NCBI GenBank assembly: GCA_014729595.1
Contig: WJJU01000874.1
Span: 1-15,239 of the forward strand
Origin: Chitinivibrionales bacterium
Lineage (GTDB): Bacteria; Fibrobacterota; Chitinivibrionia; Chitinivibrionales; WJMI01
Length of the DNA stretch: 15,239 bases
Direction: 5' to 3'
In this document: in pieces, positions 1 through 7,280 of the stretch
Position numbering within the stretch: position 1 is the first letter of the stretch
Layout of the letters: every line of letters begins with the position of its first letter
Notes under the pieces: generated by a model
Databases searched by the model: none
Seen by the model: only the letters and a program-made list of their open reading frames with translations
Told to the model about the DNA's origin: nothing
Translations under genes and position numbers: made by a program

Positions 1-284
1 GTCGCGGCACCCGCATCCCGCCGGCCGACGTCTTTATCAGGAGTGCCGGAATATAGCGATTTTTCCGATCAATTGCGCCGCACTCTGTGCACGGAATCTC
101 TTTGGCGGGCTTCCCCTTCGGCCCTAATGATATGAAAGCAATTAGTACTCAGAGCACAATTTGTGGTATGGGGCCAACCATGGAAAACCTAACCTTAAGA
201 TCAGGTCACCCGCCATCAATTTACAGTGACCCAGCTCGGAGTAATTGATTACTACGGGCAATCGCCGAAATCGCCCCGATTTAG
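1..284. other. Left-edge region without a confident gene
   Basis: No complete gene is visible. In the third plus frame, bases 3-56 are open from the window edge to a TAG at 54-56 and encode about 17 residues (RGTRIPPADVFIRSAGI). The codons are mostly C- or G-ending, so this could be the C-terminus of a gene entering from the left, but it is too short to identify. The first frame is also open to a TGA near 135. The rest, to base 284, contains no recognisable RNA gene or repeat. Confidence 0.3.
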
Positions 285-617
285 TCATCGCTCTCGACCA
301 AGAAATACAACACGCCCACCTTTCTTGGTTAATTCTATAACAGGCACGCCGGCTCGCGTGTCGGCGGGTTTGGTTCCGCCTACAATCCAGACCGGTTGCT
401 TGTCGCGCTTGCCGTCGGAGACCGTGAATGGTCCTTCACGGAGTATCTCCGCGCCATAGCACTGAATAAACAAGCCTGTCGCAACCTCGAGTGCTACTTG
501 TTCATTGGCGATCGGACCAAGCTTGCGGCCATGATACCGCCGTACCGCCAATGTGCTGCAAGAGAGGGTAAGGCCGGTGAGAATGACAACGGCTGAGCAA
601 AAGGTTGATGATTTCAT
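285..617 (-). CDS. Exported NTF2-fold immunity-like small protein
   Basis: The 110-residue product begins with Lys-3 and a hydrophobic stretch (about residues 6-26), which suggests a Sec signal or N-terminal anchor. Cys20 sits near its end, but the residues before it (Thr-Leu-Ser) make a poor lipobox, so lipoprotein status is doubtful. The mature part has the order seen in NTF2-fold immunity proteins of the YbbC/YhhH type: a PIANEQVALEVA helix, YGAE at 54-57, EGPF at 61-64, VWIVGGT at 76-82, then GVPVIELTKKGGRV near the end. That family assignment rests on remembered motif order, not on a search. The start is well supported, because AAAGGAGG at 626-633 lies 8 nt before the ATG at 617. No toxin gene is visible next to it. 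A strong minus-strand promoter at 1117-1145 may transcribe it through a long leader. The gene is likely real; the function is tentative. Confidence 0.68.
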   Translation of the reverse strand: MKSSTFCSAVVILTGLTLSCSTLAVRRYHGRKLGPIANEQVALEVATGLFIQCYGAEILREGPFTVSDGKRDKQPVWIVGGTKPADTRAGVPVIELTKKGGRVVFLGRER

Positions 618-665
618 AGGGTCCGCCTCCTTTCGAGTACGTGAACCCCGTTTGGCTCGCCTCGG

Positions 666-690
666 CTCCCTCCGCCTGCGGATTAGGGAG
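666..690. other. Stem-loop in the leader of the immunity-like gene
   Basis: CTCCCT (666-671) pairs with AGGGAG (685-690) and CCGC (672-675) pairs with GCGG (678-681). The helix is interrupted only by ATT on one side. It lies about 50 nt upstream of the ATG at 617 on the minus strand, so it would form in the mRNA just before the ribosome binding site. There is no T-run on either side, so it is unlikely to be a terminator. Its role is unknown. Confidence 0.35.
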
Positions 691-1010
691 TCAGATGAAC
701 AAACGCAAAACAGAAGCCTAAACCGGTCAGTAGTAACCGCAGCTATGAAGCTTAAAGAATGCCGGCGGATTTCGACACTGCACCTAGTACTGCTTTCTTA
801 TGCTCCGGGCCAATAAGGCGTTCATCCCGCAAGGCGCAATGAACTCTCCGTCGGGTATGCCCTTCGATGCCCGTAAACCTTTTTGCCTCAAGCTCTTGAA
901 AGCTTTCCGCACCTTGAACCGCCGAGTTTAAACTTTTCTTGCGTATCATCGGCGAAAAAGCGTGGATACGTGAGTCGTCAACGCCACCATCTTCTGTCGG
1001 CCTCAGGCTT

Positions 1011-1032
1011 CCGGCTTCTCCGACGAAGCCGG
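1011..1032. other. Perfect 8-bp GC-rich hairpin
   Basis: CCGGCTTC (1011-1018) and GAAGCCGG (1025-1032) are perfect reverse complements around a 6-nt loop. The hairpin lies about 80 nt inside the predicted minus-strand transcript. No U-tract follows in either direction, so it is a leader structure rather than a standard intrinsic terminator. Confidence 0.4.
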
Positions 1033-1092
1033 CTTAGGTTGCATGTGGTCGTGGTATCCTCCTTTCTTACGAGCGAGAAATGAAACTACGGC

Positions 1093-1131
1093 ATATCTGG
1101 TTGTATACATTATTATATTATACACCAATAT
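1093..1131. repeat. Operator-like dyad overlapping a promoter
   Basis: The left arm reads ATAT-c-TGG-t-TGTATA (1093-1107) and the right arm TATACA-CCA-ATAT (1119-1131). The arms are reverse complements apart from two single-base insertions in the left arm, with an 11-nt AT-rich centre. The right arm contains the -10 hexamer of the minus-strand promoter at 1117-1145, so a dimeric protein bound here would occlude that promoter. This is inferred from geometry; no regulator gene is adjacent. Confidence 0.45.
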
Positions 1132-1145
1132 CGTCGTTAAATCAA
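1117..1145 (-). promoter_or_regulatory. Near-consensus sigma-70-type promoter, minus strand
   Basis: On the minus strand, TTGATT (1140-1145) is followed after exactly 17 nt by TATAAT (1117-1122). The -10 box is perfect and the -35 box matches the consensus at four positions. Transcription would start near 1110 and run left toward the immunity-like gene at 617. It overlaps the dyad at 1093-1131, which suggests repression by a bound dimer. Confidence 0.55.
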
Positions 1146-1463
1146 TCTATATGGTTCAGTGCATTTTTCCCACGGCCCAAAAACAGCCCTCATTACCGTC
1201 TTAAACCTAGCCGGCACCGGGCGGCAACACCGTAACGGGATACCGGTAGCTTCGGCCTAATAGAGACCTTGAGAACTACCCTATCCACGTCATCGTTTTG
1301 TCTGACCATTGCTCGGATTACGGCGATCATATTTGCCGCGCACCTACGCCTTCGCTTTGCGGTCAAGGTACTACCCTAATTGTGGCGGGAAAAGCGTCAG
1401 GGGTTGACCACCGACATCCGTCTTTGTTTATGCGAGAGTCATATAAATGGTGTCGATAGAATC

Positions 1464-1491
1464 TTAGCATGGTACAAGTTTTGCTTATACA
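1464..1491 (+). promoter_or_regulatory. Weak promoter candidate for the M50 protease
   Basis: TTAGCA (1464-1469), a 16-nt spacer and TATACA (1486-1491) form a plausible but imperfect sigma-70-type promoter about 80 nt before the protease start. Each box matches the consensus at four of six positions. It is the best candidate seen in this gap. Confidence 0.25.
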
Positions 1492-1569
1492 TCCGTCGTT
1501 GCGAATGTAAGCCGATGCACGACTCGGGAGATCGGGATCAAGGTATGGTCGAATCGGAAGGTGGTTGCC

Positions 1570-2736
1570 ATGTTTGGGAATAGAGTCACGCTTTTTAAGC
1601 TTTTCGGGTTTTCGGTCAGGATCGATGCCAGTTGGTTAATAATCGCCGTCTTGGTCGTATGGTCGTTGGCAACCTCGTTGTTTCCTTATTATTATGAGGG
1701 CTTAGCGACTGAGACCTACTGGTGGATGGGCGTTTTGGGAGCGATAGGCTTGTTTGGGTCGATCATTTTCCACGAGATGTGCCACTCATTGGCTGCGCGA
1801 AGGTTTGGGATGCCGATGGAAGGTATCACGTTGTTTGTATTCGGTGGTGTGGCGGAAATGGAGGAAGAGCCGCCGAGTGCCAAAGCGGAGCTGGTAATGG
1901 CCGTTGCGGGACCTCTTGCCAGCATTGGTATCGGCTTTGCCGGTTTTGGGCTTGTGCGCTTGGGTGAAAACCTGGCCTGGGGGGCGGTTCCGCTCGGGGT
2001 GCTTCGTTACGTTATGCTCATTAATCTCATTTTAGCCGGTTTCAATCTGTTGCCCGCTTTTCCGCTCGATGGTGGGCGGGTGCTGCGTTCGATTCTTTGG
2101 TCCTGGAAAAAGGACCTCAATTGGGCGACGCGGATTGCTTCGAAAATTGGTTCAGGCTTTGGGTTTCTTCTCATATTTTTCGGCATATTCGCATTTATCA
2201 GCGGCGCATTTGTCGGTGGGATATGGTGGTTTCTGATCGGTATGTTTCTGAGGGGGGCGTCCCAGGCCTCTTACCGGCAAATGATGGTGCACAGCTCGTT
2301 ACGAGGACAAAAAGTCAAAAGGTTCATGAAAACCGAACCGATCACCGTTGGCCCTTCGGTAACCGTAAGGGACTTTGTCGAAGACTACGTCTATAAGCAT
2401 CACTTCAAAATGTTTCCCGTGGTTAATGACGGTGTTGCGCCACGATGTGTCACGACTCGCAACGTCAAAGAGGTACCGCGTGAGGATTGGGAAACTAAAA
2501 CGGTCGGAGAAATATCTTCCCCGTGCTCCGAGGACAACACCGTGCGCACGGATACGGATGCAGAAGAGGCATTGGCAAGCATGCGCAAGAACGGTACGGG
2601 ACGATTCATGGTTCTTGATGAGAATGGAAAGCTCGCCGGTATACTGACGCTTAAGGATCTTCTCGATTTTATCGCTCTCAAAGTGCAACTCGAGGGTGGT
2701 GGCGGCGATGATGCGGCCATGTTCGACCGGCAATAG
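1570..2736 (+). CDS. M50 site-2-type zinc metalloprotease with CBS pair
   Basis: The 388-residue membrane protein has the two M50 zinc and catalytic signatures: HEMCH (68-72), inside FHEMCHSLAARRFG, and LDGG (166-169), inside NLLPAFPLDGGRVLRS. Membrane segments are visible near 18-38, 53-69, 106-127, 145-165 and 195-227. The C-terminal part from about 250 to 370 is a tandem CBS pair (starting MKTEPITVGP and ending LAGILTLKDLLDFI), so this belongs to the CBS-bearing S2P subfamily. Such proteases cleave substrates within the membrane, and CBS domains commonly bind adenosyl ligands. The substrate here is unknown; no anti-sigma factor gene is visible nearby. The ATG at 1570 is preferred over an in-frame GTG at 1561, because GGAAGGTGG (1556-1564) sits at good spacing for the ATG and overlaps the GTG. 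The kinase gene follows after 387 bp. Confidence 0.93.
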   Translation: MFGNRVTLFKLFGFSVRIDASWLIIAVLVVWSLATSLFPYYYEGLATETYWWMGVLGAIGLFGSIIFHEMCHSLAARRFGMPMEGITLFVFGGVAEMEEEPPSAKAELVMAVAGPLASIGIGFAGFGLVRLGENLAWGAVPLGVLRYVMLINLILAGFNLLPAFPLDGGRVLRSILWSWKKDLNWATRIASKIGSGFGFLLIFFGIFAFISGAFVGGIWWFLIGMFLRGASQASYRQMMVHSSLRGQKVKRFMKTEPITVGPSVTVRDFVEDYVYKHHFKMFPVVNDGVAPRCVTTRNVKEVPREDWETKTVGEISSPCSEDNTVRTDTDAEEALASMRKNGTGRFMVLDENGKLAGILTLKDLLDFIALKVQLEGGGGDDAAMFDRQ

Positions 2737-3123
2737 CTTGCCGCGCACCAAAAAATTCATCTTCACGCTCACTCCTCCGCTTCCGTCGTTCCTCCTTCCG
2801 CTACGGAAACAAATGGGACGACAAAAACGAAACAAAAAAAGCGTAAGTTACGATTATTGCGGACCTTGCCGGGTCTTTTGCCCTCGCGAAATATCTTTTC
2901 GGAGCAGAAACCACAAAATACAGTGCTTCAACCGCGAAAATGGCGGATAAAGCCCTATATATTGTATATTAATAACCCGTTTAGAGCGTCATGGGCGGGC
3001 GACGCAAAAAAAACGGTCGATAATCTTTTACCTCTCTGTTATATTGGATGCAAAGCAACAATTGCATAAGGCACGGTAGAATCGTGAGTTACGCGGCCCA
3101 ACTTCATAAGGAGCATTAAACGT
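2737..3123. other. Intergenic gap between protease and kinase genes
   Basis: This stretch of 387 bp shows no gene with a ribosome binding site. It starts with a pyrimidine-rich tract (about 2760-2805), continues with A-rich segments and an AT-rich stretch near 2956-2973, and ends with the promoter candidate and Shine-Dalgarno of the kinase gene. No clear intrinsic terminator follows the protease stop codon. Confidence 0.35.
3017..3045 (+). promoter_or_regulatory. Promoter candidate for the Ser/Thr kinase
   Basis: TCGATA (3017-3022), exactly 17 nt, then TATATT (3040-3045) fit sigma-70-type hexamers at four and five positions. A start near 3052 would leave a 5' leader of about 70 nt ahead of the ATG at 3124, which has AAGGAG at 3108-3113. 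Being independent of the protease gene, this suggests separate transcription. Confidence 0.4.
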
Positions 3124-4809
3124 ATGGTCGTTTCTTCGCCCATGACACCCTACACCGGCAATGAGGCTGACGCAGAACGGTACGGCACGTTCCTTCATGA
3201 CGGTTCCTCGCGGCTCGGTTCCGGGGCGATTACCGGTGAACTGGGTGAAGGGGGAATGGCGGTGGTTTACGAAATATGGAACGAGCAGTTGGGGGTGAAG
3301 CGCGCGGTGAAGGTACTGAGGCCACAGTGCTCTCAGGAGAACCACGATCGGTTTCATACCGAGATGAAGCTAATGGCCCAGTTGGATCACCCGAATATCG
3401 TGACCATCCATACGGTAGGCCAATGGCATGGTCTTCCTTATATCGAAATGGATAGGGTAGACGGTGAATCGCTGCACTACCTCATCTCGCGCCGGGGGGC
3501 GCTGCCGGTTGATTTTACGGTGGCGATCGCTCTTGTTGTCGCCCGCGCTCTTCGCTACACTCATTCATTTGAATACACAATTAACGGCAGACAACAGATT
3601 GGACTCTTGCATCGCGACCTGAAGCCCGCCAATATTCTGGTGTCCACAAAGGGAAAGGTGCAACTTACCGATTTCGGTATCGCCACGCCGGTGAATGTTT
3701 CCATGCATACGCCCGACGGCAACGTGGTGGGTTCGCTTCAGTATATCGCTCCGGAGCAGCTTGAAGGCAAGGAGGCGGGGCCGACGGCCGACATGTATTC
3801 TTTCGGATGCGTGCTTTACGAAATGCTTACCGGCTTTCAAATGTTTCCTCATACAAACATTTCCAAGCTGATAGCGGCGCGGTCGTCGAACGATTACGAG
3901 CCCCTGTCGAGTTTGGCTCCCAACCTATCTCCGCGGCTTCGTCGATTTGTCGAGCGATGTTTGCGGACTGATCCTCGGCAACGACCGGAGAGTATGCGGG
4001 AGGTTTGCCGGGAGTTGGGCAAAATTTATGAATCGCTGTCCGGCGGATCGCCGGAACAAGTTGTTGCGCGTTATATGAAGCAGCCGCGTCCCGCCGTCGA
4101 CGTACCTCGCGTGCCTCGTCGCACGGTACCCGGCCGGTTTAAAGCGGTCGCCGTCGGTGCCCTTGCCGCGACGCTTGCGGGTGCGCTTACGCTGGGGGCC
4201 GGGACTTTTATAGGTCGATTGAACGATTCGCGTGGCGCCGCGCTCGGCCAGGCCGGTTCTTCAGGCGACAAACAGGGCGCAGCGCTCATAGATTCGCTCA
4301 GGAACCACTACGGCGTGCGGGACCTTTTGACAATCATGAAAGAAGAGGACGCGCGCGGCGACGGTACGACGGTAATTGCGTTATCGGCAAAGCTCTCGGA
4401 ACGAAAGGCGCGCTCGCTCCTCGGCGTTCTTCTGACCACCCGGGCCCTCGAGCGGACCGGAAACCTCTCCGAAGAACATTTCCACGAGTACCACGTCAAC
4501 GACGCCGAGTTCTTGCTTGCCAAGGCACGGTGGTACTATAGTCAAGACAACCCCAACGAAGCGCTTCGGGCGTTACAAGCCGCGAACCAGGCTTCGGCCT
4601 ATCTTCTGGACGAAAACGTACTCCGCTGGCAAGCAAAGCTCTACGAGGCGCGCTCTCTGACGGCCTTGGCAACAAAAGGCGTTTCCACCGAAGCAAAAGA
4701 ACGGGCGCTTGCCTGCTGGCGAGATATCCGTTTCGCCTACCGTAAACAGACGGACAACGCCGCATACAAGGAAGCCGTCAGGGCCAGCTATCTCTTGGCT
4801 AACCTGTAG
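3124..4809 (+). CDS. Transmembrane Ser/Thr protein kinase (PknB-like)
   Basis: This 561-residue protein has a complete Hanks-type kinase domain at about 34-305. Visible are the glycine-rich loop LGEGGMAVVYE (40-50), Lys63 in AVKVL, Glu80 in the C-helix, HRDLKPANIL (163-172), DFG (183-185) and APEQ (209-212). All catalytic residues are present, so it should be active. A single membrane segment at about 341-363 follows a basic stretch, placing the kinase in the cytoplasm and the last 200 residues outside. That C-terminal part is predicted helical. Residues 461-520 look like degenerate TPR-type helices (AEFLLAKARWYYS, EALRALQAANQA), and there are no PASTA repeats. It may sense envelope conditions or bind partner proteins. 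AAGGAG sits 10 nt before the ATG. No phosphatase or FHA gene is adjacent. Neighbouring genes do not reveal its target. Confidence 0.95.
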   Translation: MVVSSPMTPYTGNEADAERYGTFLHDGSSRLGSGAITGELGEGGMAVVYEIWNEQLGVKRAVKVLRPQCSQENHDRFHTEMKLMAQLDHPNIVTIHTVGQWHGLPYIEMDRVDGESLHYLISRRGALPVDFTVAIALVVARALRYTHSFEYTINGRQQIGLLHRDLKPANILVSTKGKVQLTDFGIATPVNVSMHTPDGNVVGSLQYIAPEQLEGKEAGPTADMYSFGCVLYEMLTGFQMFPHTNISKLIAARSSNDYEPLSSLAPNLSPRLRRFVERCLRTDPRQRPESMREVCRELGKIYESLSGGSPEQVVARYMKQPRPAVDVPRVPRRTVPGRFKAVAVGALAATLAGALTLGAGTFIGRLNDSRGAALGQAGSSGDKQGAALIDSLRNHYGVRDLLTIMKEEDARGDGTTVIALSAKLSERKARSLLGVLLTTRALERTGNLSEEHFHEYHVNDAEFLLAKARWYYSQDNPNEALRALQAANQASAYLLDENVLRWQAKLYEARSLTALATKGVSTEAKERALACWRDIRFAYRKQTDNAAYKEAVRASYLLANL

Positions 4810-5215
4810 TTCTCTTTTGGCGACTTGACCGGAAGAACCATGAGAGCGCAAATCGACGGCTCGGGCTCTCGAAACCACCGGGGGCGAAACGCACGCGTGG
4901 AACGGGACAAAGCGGAAACGTTTACTGAAAGCACTACTATCCTAGTGCCGATAAAGTGGCGCATCGGCATTAGAGCCCCCGGCAAAAATGAGCCGCGCGG
5001 CGAGCTTTAGTGTGCCGGCCCGACGTGAGTAAACGCTTACTGGGTCCCGCCCAAGCGGTGCCATTGGATGCCGTGGGGCTTTCCCAGAGGGTAAAAATCC
5101 GAATGATTCAATTGCTTAGTTGCATGTCAACCGGACTTTTGTGCTACGATGGGGATACATGCGACAAGGGACGAATGATCGATGCTCGATGGTGGTTATC
5201 CTTTGTACGGGGGGC
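4810..5215. other. Gap between kinase and msrA with one weak ORF
   Basis: This gap of 406 bp lies between the 3' ends of the convergent kinase and msrA genes. The best ORF is 4840-5010 on the plus strand, 56 residues (begins MRAQIDGSGSRNH, ends KNEPRGEL). It lacks a convincing ribosome binding site and has no recognised family. A 7-bp hairpin (TGCCGAT 4946-4952 with ATCGGCA 4963-4969) lies within it. No U-tailed terminator is evident for either gene. Confidence 0.3.
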
Positions 5216-5794
5216 TCATTTTACTTGTTGCTCCCGGATTCGCGCATGGGTCTTTTCGAGAAACCCCGCTCTTCCTGAACCGATTTTATAAGATTTGTAC
5301 CGCCCCGGCTGCTTCTGATAGTAATTTTGGTGGTATTCCTCCGCTTCATAGAACGGCCCCGCCGAAACTATTTCGGTGACAATCGGCGCGTCGAACATTC
5401 CGCTTTCCGCAAGCGCGCGTTTGGATTGTTCCGCAAGGCGTTTCTGGTTATCATTGTGGTAAAAAATCGCCGTTCGATATTGTGATCCCCGATCGGCGAA
5501 CTGTCGATTCTCGGTGGTGGGATCGATATTGCGCCAGAACACTTCCAAGAGTTTCCGATAGTCTACAACTTCCGGATCGAAATGCACTTCCACCGCCTCG
5601 GCGTGGCCGGTTTTGCCGGTGCATACCTGTTCATACGATGGGTTTTTCTTTTCTCCACCCGTATAACCCACCTTTGTTTCAATCACGCCCGGGACATTAT
5701 CGAAAGGCGGTTGCATGCACCAAAAACAGCCCCCCGCAAATGTCGCAATCTCGATTGTTGACGGTTTTTCGGGTCGGCCTGCGTTTTCGCTCAT
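5216..5794 (-). CDS. msrA: Peptide methionine (S)-S-oxide reductase MsrA
   Basis: MsrA reduces the S-epimer of methionine sulfoxide in proteins and free methionine, with thioredoxin as the usual electron donor. The 192-residue protein has the active site GGCFWC with catalytic Cys23. HAE at 64-66 places Glu66 at the E. coli Glu94 position, and DRGSQYRT at 101-108 gives Tyr106 at the Tyr134 position. The C-terminal resolving cysteines of E. coli MsrA are absent; only Cys26 and Cys58 could resolve the sulfenic acid, so this is a GCFWC-type enzyme. The start at 5794 is chosen over 5806 because GGAGG (5800-5804) overlaps the upstream ATG and is spaced 5 nt from the inner one. No MsrB domain or msrB gene is present here. 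There is no signal peptide, so it acts in the cytoplasm. Confidence 0.96.
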   Translation of the reverse strand: MSENAGRPEKPSTIEIATFAGGCFWCMQPPFDNVPGVIETKVGYTGGEKKNPSYEQVCTGKTGHAEAVEVHFDPEVVDYRKLLEVFWRNIDPTTENRQFADRGSQYRTAIFYHNDNQKRLAEQSKRALAESGMFDAPIVTEIVSAGPFYEAEEYHQNYYQKQPGRYKSYKIGSGRAGFLEKTHARIREQQVK

Positions 5795-6218
5795 TTTTTC
5801 CTCCATTTTTAAAAGAGATTACAGCAAAGTCCGTTCCGAAATATCGAAATGGTTATCCAATAGGGGTAAGATTCCAGAGATGTCATCAATTCGATCTTAC
5901 CGGTCGATGCGGTTGCTCCGAGAGCATTGTTGATCGTGTTTACATCCTGATCGTAAAGTTTTGTATTTACCGAATGTTATACTCCCCGGCTTTTGGGGCT
6001 TCGAGCAAATACTAAGCGGCCGCATGGTTTGGCACGGCAATTGCTTTTTGTCATGTGATTACGGAAGAGTTGTTGTAGGCGAAGATGCGAATAGTGAGAG
6101 CTTATCCGAAAACCTGCAGCATTAATCGATACGAATCGAGAGTGAGTGGAAACAAGGCGCGGTACGCCGCGGGTGTAATGAGGTGTTGGGATAGCCTCCA
6201 AATTAGGGAAAAAGCAAC
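5795..6218. other. Divergent intergenic region, msrA / BON gene
   Basis: This region of 424 bp separates divergently transcribed genes. The best plus-strand signal is an extended -10 at 5975-5983. After it come a C4/G4 stem near 5984-5998 and about 210 nt of untranslated sequence before the BON gene. On the minus side TGCTGTAAT near 5817-5825 is a weak extended -10 candidate for msrA. No ORF has a ribosome binding site, and no known riboswitch motif was recognised. Confidence 0.35.
5975..5983 (+). promoter_or_regulatory. Extended -10 promoter candidate for BON unit
   Basis: TG (5975-5976), one base, then TATACT (5978-5983) form an extended -10 element. No good -35 hexamer lies 16-18 nt upstream, as is common for this class. 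Transcription from here would give the BON gene a leader of about 230 nt. Confidence 0.3.
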
Positions 6219-6893
6219 ATGAATTCGCAAGAAGAAGTTTTGCGGCAAGTAACGGATCATCTTACGTGGGACCAGAGAGTCGACGCCTCCACCATAGAGG
6301 TAGAGGTGCGGGATTCGGCGGTGGTGCTCCGCGGAACGGTACCTTCATTTTATGTTCGAATGGCGGCGGAATATGATGCTTGGTCGGTACCGGGGGTGGC
6401 CCAGGTCGTAAATGAATTGGAAGTGGCCTTTCGTCAACCTAACCAGGTTCCCACCGACGAAAGCATTCGTGACCGCATCGTTGACACTCTTCTATGGAAC
6501 CCGCACGTTGAAATTGAAACCGTCGATGTCGCCGTCGAATCGGGGAAGGTAACACTCACCGGTATGACCGACGCCTACTGGAAAAAGGTACGCATAGAAG
6601 AACAGGTTGTGGAAACGATAGGCGTACGAAGTGTGCGGAATCAGCTTCGCGTAGTCCCTCATCGAAAGATAAACGATTCGGAAATCGCCAAAGCGATTCA
6701 TGACGCGCTTGCGCGTGATGTAGCGGCGGATATTGTGGAATTGCGAATCAATGTCACTGACGGTGTAGTCAAGCTGGAGGGGAACGTTCGCAACCGTAAC
6801 ACCTACATTGCCGCCGAAAACGTCGCTCGTCATACGCTGGGAGTTGTCGATATCGATAATTCACTTAAGGTGACTAATCCGCCGCGACCCTGA
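6219..6893 (+). CDS. Cytoplasmic triple-BON-domain protein
   Basis: The 224-residue protein consists almost entirely of three BON domains, at about 3-71, 79-147 and 152-219. Each repeats the same plan: a helix (EEVLRQVTDHL, ESIRDRIVDTLL, SEIAKAIHDAL), a strand pair with a conserved glycine (VVLRGTV, VTLTGMT, VKLEGNV), a second helix, then a GV-x-x-V turn and a final strand. BON domains occur in OsmY and secretins and are thought to bind membranes or other ligands. There is no signal peptide, unlike OsmY, so this copy should be cytoplasmic. The start is supported by AGGGA (6205-6209) 9 nt before the ATG. The RRM-like gene starts 49 nt downstream, so the two are probably co-transcribed. A stress-related role is plausible from the family but not shown. 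Confidence 0.93.
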   Translation: MNSQEEVLRQVTDHLTWDQRVDASTIEVEVRDSAVVLRGTVPSFYVRMAAEYDAWSVPGVAQVVNELEVAFRQPNQVPTDESIRDRIVDTLLWNPHVEIETVDVAVESGKVTLTGMTDAYWKKVRIEEQVVETIGVRSVRNQLRVVPHRKINDSEIAKAIHDALARDVAADIVELRINVTDGVVKLEGNVRNRNTYIAAENVARHTLGVVDIDNSLKVTNPPRP

Positions 6894-6942
6894 ACAATAC
6901 CGTATACATGGCGCGGCATGATCATCAAGGGAGGAGGAGCGC

Positions 6943-7254
6943 ATGGTCGAACGTCTATGCGTAGAGAATGTCGCACCGGAAATCGCCGAACCGGAGTTGG
7001 ATCGTCTTTTCGCACGGTTCGGACCGGTTAACTGGACTGTGGTCGTCAGGGATCCCGAAACCCTGGCGTCGAGGGGAATCGCCGTTGTCGAAATGGATGA
7101 TGGAGCGGAGCGCGCGGCCGCGGAGCTGGACGGAGCGGAGCTGGCGGGGCAAATATTGATTGTCGCTCGAATGGAGCGTTCGCCAAAAAGCCGGCTCGAG
7201 TATGGTCGAGGACCTCACGACGGCGTACACGGAAAGCATATTCATCACCATTAG
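6943..7254 (+). CDS. RRM-fold protein with His-rich tail
   Basis: The 103-residue protein has the beta-alpha-beta-beta-alpha-beta layout of a bacterial single RRM: strand RLCVENV (4-10), helix EPELDRLFARFGPV, strand WTVVVRDPET, strand SRGIAVVEM (43-51), helix AERAAAELDGAEL, and strand ILIVARMER. The loop RDPETLASRG is typical of the family. However, the aromatic RNA-stacking positions are replaced: Cys6 in RNP2, and Ile46 and Val48 in RNP1. RNA binding by the usual mode is therefore doubtful. The tail ends HGKHIHHH, a possible metal-binding stretch. A strong Shine-Dalgarno (GGGAGGAGGAG, 6929-6939) precedes the ATG. The gene lies 49 nt behind the triple-BON gene. Bacterial RRM proteins are often cold-induced, but nothing here shows regulation. 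Confidence 0.9.
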   Translation: MVERLCVENVAPEIAEPELDRLFARFGPVNWTVVVRDPETLASRGIAVVEMDDGAERAAAELDGAELAGQILIVARMERSPKSRLEYGRGPHDGVHGKHIHHH

Positions 7255-7280
7255 CGAATGAGGACATTCTGCAACGCCGG

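Larger units (their letters stand above)
618..1560. other. Long gene-poor region with promoters and hairpins
   Basis: This 940-bp stretch holds no confident gene. On the minus strand, downstream of the promoter at 1117-1145, it would be a leader of about 490 nt ending at the gene at 617. In that leader lie a second strong Shine-Dalgarno-like AAAGGAGG (1058-1065), a hairpin (1011-1032) and a minus frame open from about 1037 to 752 (ATG only at 949, no Shine-Dalgarno). Another stem is CTCCCT-CCGC/GCGG-AGGGAG at 666-690. From about 1150 to 1560 the plus strand has only short ORFs without ribosome binding sites. A weak promoter candidate for the protease gene lies at 1464-1491. Confidence 0.4.

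Noticed and set aside
752..949. Minus-strand 65-codon ORF as a separate gene
   Set aside because: There is no ribosome binding site at the ATG and no recognised family, so it is kept only as a possible remnant in the findings.
2299..2835. 178-codon open frame on the minus strand over the 3' end of the protease gene
   Set aside because: It is antisense to a well-supported CBS region, has no recognisable domain, and its openness follows from the codon use of the real gene.
4985..5110. Possible riboswitch or tRNA-like structure in the kinase-msrA gap
   Set aside because: Short palindromes such as AGTAA-acgc-TTACT exist, but no tRNA cloverleaf and no known riboswitch core could be matched. The region also lies at gene 3' ends.
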